Shown here piece after piece: positions 6,622 to 8,375 of a stretch of DNA of 8,375 nucleotides (the stretch's first letter is position 1; each line of letters begins with the position of its first letter). Source of the DNA: an uncultured Synergistales bacterium (GTDB taxonomy: Bacteria; Synergistota; Synergistia; Synergistales; Aminobacteriaceae); assembly GCA_905234205.1 (NCBI GenBank), contig CAJOGG010000115.1:1-8375 (forward strand), in the 5' to 3' direction. A program made the position numbers and the translations under genes. The notes beneath the pieces are model-generated. The model was given only the letters and a program-made list of their open reading frames with translations. It searched no databases and was not told where the DNA came from.

Positions 6622-7249
6622 AATGCCACACCGAGCGCGGCAAACCATAACGTTCAGCAAGTTCAGCGATTGACCATAGCTGCAAAGGCTGCCCGATAGC
6701 GTTAAATTTCCATTCGCCATTCTTCCTGTAAAGTTCACCGAACACAAGCGCGGTCATTCCGTCGTAATTCTCTGATAAATTGTATATGCAAAGCTCTTTA
6801 TTCGTATCAGCGTCAAAAATTCTGATGAAAGCGTTCTTGATCATTCCGAAATGTTGGTTACGTTCAGTTGCCTTGTAAATGCTAACGAGTATAACGACGC
6901 GTTCGTATTGTGAAGGTAATTTTGAAAGTGAAACTATTATTTGTTCGTCGTCCCCTTCACCAGCTCCGGTTAAGTTGTCGCCTTGATGCATTACACAGCC
7001 TGTTACGTGCCTAAGGTTATTGAAGAAAACCACGTCCTCACGCTTGGCGATCTTGCCTTCAGCGTCAAGCAAAAACACTATAGCGTCGCAATCGATGTCT
7101 TGAACTTTACCACCACCTCCAAATAATCCACCAAAGATGGCTTTGGGCTTTTCAGCTTCGTCCCAACCAAGGCCGACAACCACATTGCGAAGTCCTGGAT
7201 TATCTTTCGTTAAGCTGACCTTCTGTCCTTTTTTGAGACTCACACTCAC
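6620..7249 (-). CDS. TerD family protein with glycine-rich insertion (first copy)
   Basis: The product has 209 residues from the GTG at 7249. A TTG at 7258 is in frame but directly abuts the AAGGAGGT site, too close to be used, whereas the GTG lies nine bases from it and gives the family opening SVSLKKGQ. TerD motifs follow: VVGLGWDE (24-31), DIDCDAIVF (51-59), VVFFNN (73-78) and TGAGEGDDEQI (94-104). It ends with NGEWKFNAIGQPLQLWSIAELAERYGL-type residues. Compared with the second copy, about 15 residues including GGLFGGGGK (40-48) sit between the GLGWD strand and the first acidic motif, and a Cys replaces the central Leu of that motif. The C-terminal segment is also diverged. It therefore looks like a specialised paralogue rather than a recent duplicate, perhaps a TerA/TerZ-like partner forming hetero-assemblies. 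It is the first gene after the 70-base intergenic gap, so it probably leads the operon. Confidence 0.93.
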   Translation of the reverse strand: MSVSLKKGQKVSLTKDNPGLRNVVVGLGWDEAEKPKAIFGGLFGGGGKVQDIDCDAIVFLLDAEGKIAKREDVVFFNNLRHVTGCVMHQGDNLTGAGEGDDEQIIVSLSKLPSQYERVVILVSIYKATERNQHFGMIKNAFIRIFDADTNKELCIYNLSENYDGMTALVFGELYRKNGEWKFNAIGQPLQLWSIAELAERYGLPRSVWH

Positions 7250-7319
7250 AGCTAGCAAACCTCCTTATAATTCCTGGCACACATTATCACATATTAGCGC
7301 GATAAATATCATACGTTTT
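7250..7319 (-). promoter_or_regulatory. Intergenic leader before the terD genes with a possible weak promoter
   Basis: This is the only intergenic gap above 16 bases in the window, so it is where a promoter for the terD-to-ATPase run would be expected. On the minus strand, ATGATA (7312-7307) and GATAAT (7288-7283) form a sigma-70-like pair 18 bases apart, with a TG two bases before the -10. The match is only partial. No hairpin followed by a U-run is present after the phosphatase stop, so read-through from the upstream gene is equally possible. Confidence 0.3.
7259..7266 (-). promoter_or_regulatory. Strong ribosome binding site that fixes the first terD start
   Basis: AAGGAGGT on the minus strand lies immediately before an in-frame TTG and nine bases before a GTG. 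The spacing rules out the TTG and selects the GTG at 7249 as the start. Confidence 0.8.
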
Positions 7320-8375
7320 TTACTCAAGATTTTTTCTGATGGTCAAGATATTTTTTCCGTCCTCATAAGAGTAAGATATGTCGTCCATGCTCTTCTTCAC
7401 TATGAATATTCCCAAGCCTCCAACTTCTCGTTCCTCGGCTGAAAGTGTTACGTCTGGATCCGATTTTGCTAATGGATCATAAGGCACGCCATTGTCAATG
7501 AACGTGATTACCACGGACAAAGGAGCCTCTTGCATTTCTACGCGAACGGTCGCAGGCCCTGTTTCTGGGTTATAAGCATAATGCGCAATATTCACGAATA
7601 ACTCTTCTACTGCCACGTCAAGCTGAACTTGTACCTTCGGCGAACAATCATATGCTTCAAGTTGTTCATTCACAAAATCTATGACACTATCCAAATTTTT
7701 AACGTCAGCTTCTAATGTTAACTCTTTCATGAAATTCTTTTCTCCGAAATATCTAATACACAACATAGTAATATCATCAAATTGTGGTGCGTCTCCTGTA
7801 AACTCGTCAACACTCTTTTTCATCGCGACCAAGATAGCATGTGCTTCAGAGTCCTTGATCTCGTTGAGTGCATCAAGCATTCTATCAGTACCGTAAAGTT
7901 CATCATTTGAATTTGTAGCTTCCGCAACCCCGTCAGTATACAAATAAATACTATCTCCCTGATTGAGCGTAAATTCAGTTTCGCGGAATTTTATGCCTTC
8001 CATTGTTGCGACGGCTGGACTATGTTTTGACTTCAATAGCTCATAATTTCCTCCTGCGCGTTTTATTGCGGGATATTCATGACCTGCATTTGATGAGATC
8101 ACTTTTCCTGTAGAAAGTTCGAGAATCCCAAGCCACACTGTTACAAATAATTCTGCCTCGTTGCCTTCACATAGCTGATTATTAACGTCAAATAGTATTT
8201 CCGAAGGTGTTCCACCCATTTGTGTACGGTTCTTGATTATAGTTTTAGCTATAACCATGAACAACGCTGCGGGGACTCCTTTACCTGATACATCAGCCAT
8301 AACCATTGCTAAATGATCCTCATCAACCATGAAGAAATCGTAGAAATCTCCTCCAACTTCTTTAGCTGGATTCAT
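7320..8375 (-). CDS. PP2C-type (SpoIIE/RsbU) phosphatase fused to RsbW-like ATPase domain, 5' end beyond the right edge
   Basis: The visible 351 residues open inside the phosphatase domain. The family motif PAKEVGGDFYDFF sits at the very first codons, so the Met at the edge is internal and the true N-terminus, probably a sensor region, is off the window. PP2C metal-binding residues are seen in VGGD (D10), ADVSGKG (D28), YTDGV (D148) and FDDIT (D201). Residues about 216-351 form a GHKL ATPase of the RsbW/SpoIIAB type, with N-box VEELFVNIAHYAY (E258, N262), DNG at 294-296 and GGLGIF (319-324). Such proteins control STAS-domain anti-anti-sigma factors: the phosphatase dephosphorylates them and the RsbW-like domain phosphorylates them or binds a target. 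Having both in one chain suggests a self-contained switch. No STAS or sigma gene is in view. It may report stress to the ter genes just downstream, which is inferred from position. Confidence 0.94.
   Translation of the reverse strand: MNPAKEVGGDFYDFFMVDEDHLAMVMADVSGKGVPAALFMVIAKTIIKNRTQMGGTPSEILFDVNNQLCEGNEAELFVTVWLGILELSTGKVISSNAGHEYPAIKRAGGNYELLKSKHSPAVATMEGIKFRETEFTLNQGDSIYLYTDGVAEATNSNDELYGTDRMLDALNEIKDSEAHAILVAMKKSVDEFTGDAPQFDDITMLCIRYFGEKNFMKELTLEADVKNLDSVIDFVNEQLEAYDCSPKVQVQLDVAVEELFVNIAHYAYNPETGPATVRVEMQEAPLSVVITFIDNGVPYDPLAKSDPDVTLSAEEREVGGLGIFIVKKSMDDISYSYEDGKNILTIRKNLE

Noticed and set aside
6011..7249. Calling the locus simply tellurite resistance
   Set aside because: Many TerD-bearing loci have no link to tellurite, and the other classic ter genes are absent here. 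The family name is kept without that function.
7250..7258. In-frame TTG start giving a longer first TerD protein
   Set aside because: The AAGGAGGT site touches the TTG, leaving no spacing. The GTG nine bases away also matches the family N-terminus.
7283..7310. Short inverted pairs (TTATC/GATAA, ATATT/AATAT) in the intergenic gap as an operator or terminator
   Set aside because: The arms are only five AT-rich bases with no U-run, within chance expectation for this composition.

Overview
The window is a gene-dense stretch with eight protein genes, all on the minus strand, so it reads from right to left. The DNA is visibly AT-rich. Clear AGGAGG-type ribosome binding sites, a SpoIIE/RsbW-type signalling protein and an oxygen-sensitive type of radical SAM enzyme suggest an anaerobic bacterium of Firmicutes-like or Synergistota-like character. 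That is inference only, because no rRNA, tRNA or taxonomic marker is present.

Right part (about 8375-6011): the 3' portion of a PP2C (SpoIIE/RsbU-type) phosphatase fused to an RsbW-like ATPase domain enters from the right edge. A 70-base gap with a possible weak promoter follows. Then come two adjacent, divergent TerD-family genes, each with a strong ribosome binding site.

Middle part (6014-2162): a compact run of four genes follows, with overlaps or gaps of 1-4 bases. They encode a small radical SAM enzyme related to the ribonucleotide-reductase activase type, a 202-residue protein of unknown family (beta-rich front, helical tail), and two helical/coiled-coil proteins. Reading the last two side by side shows that they are diverged paralogues. 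The second has added a hydrophobic N-terminal membrane segment.

Left part (2160-1): a large AAA+ ATPase of the CbxX/CfqX (SpoVK-like) type runs off the left edge. It has two canonical Walker A motifs and an N-terminal third that looks like a degenerate ATPase module. The reading frame is open for 720 codons without a stop and is cut only by the window edge.

The simplest reading is one operon from the first terD gene to the AAA ATPase, possibly with the phosphatase gene upstream. TerD proteins are known calcium-binding stress proteins, and ter loci are known to carry AAA ATPases and signalling enzymes. Here a radical SAM enzyme and a paired soluble/membrane-anchored coiled-coil set are added. 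I infer a membrane-associated, AAA-remodelled Ter stress or defence complex that may be controlled by partner-switching phosphorylation. Its substrate and trigger cannot be read from the sequence. No mobile element, CRISPR array or RNA gene was seen.
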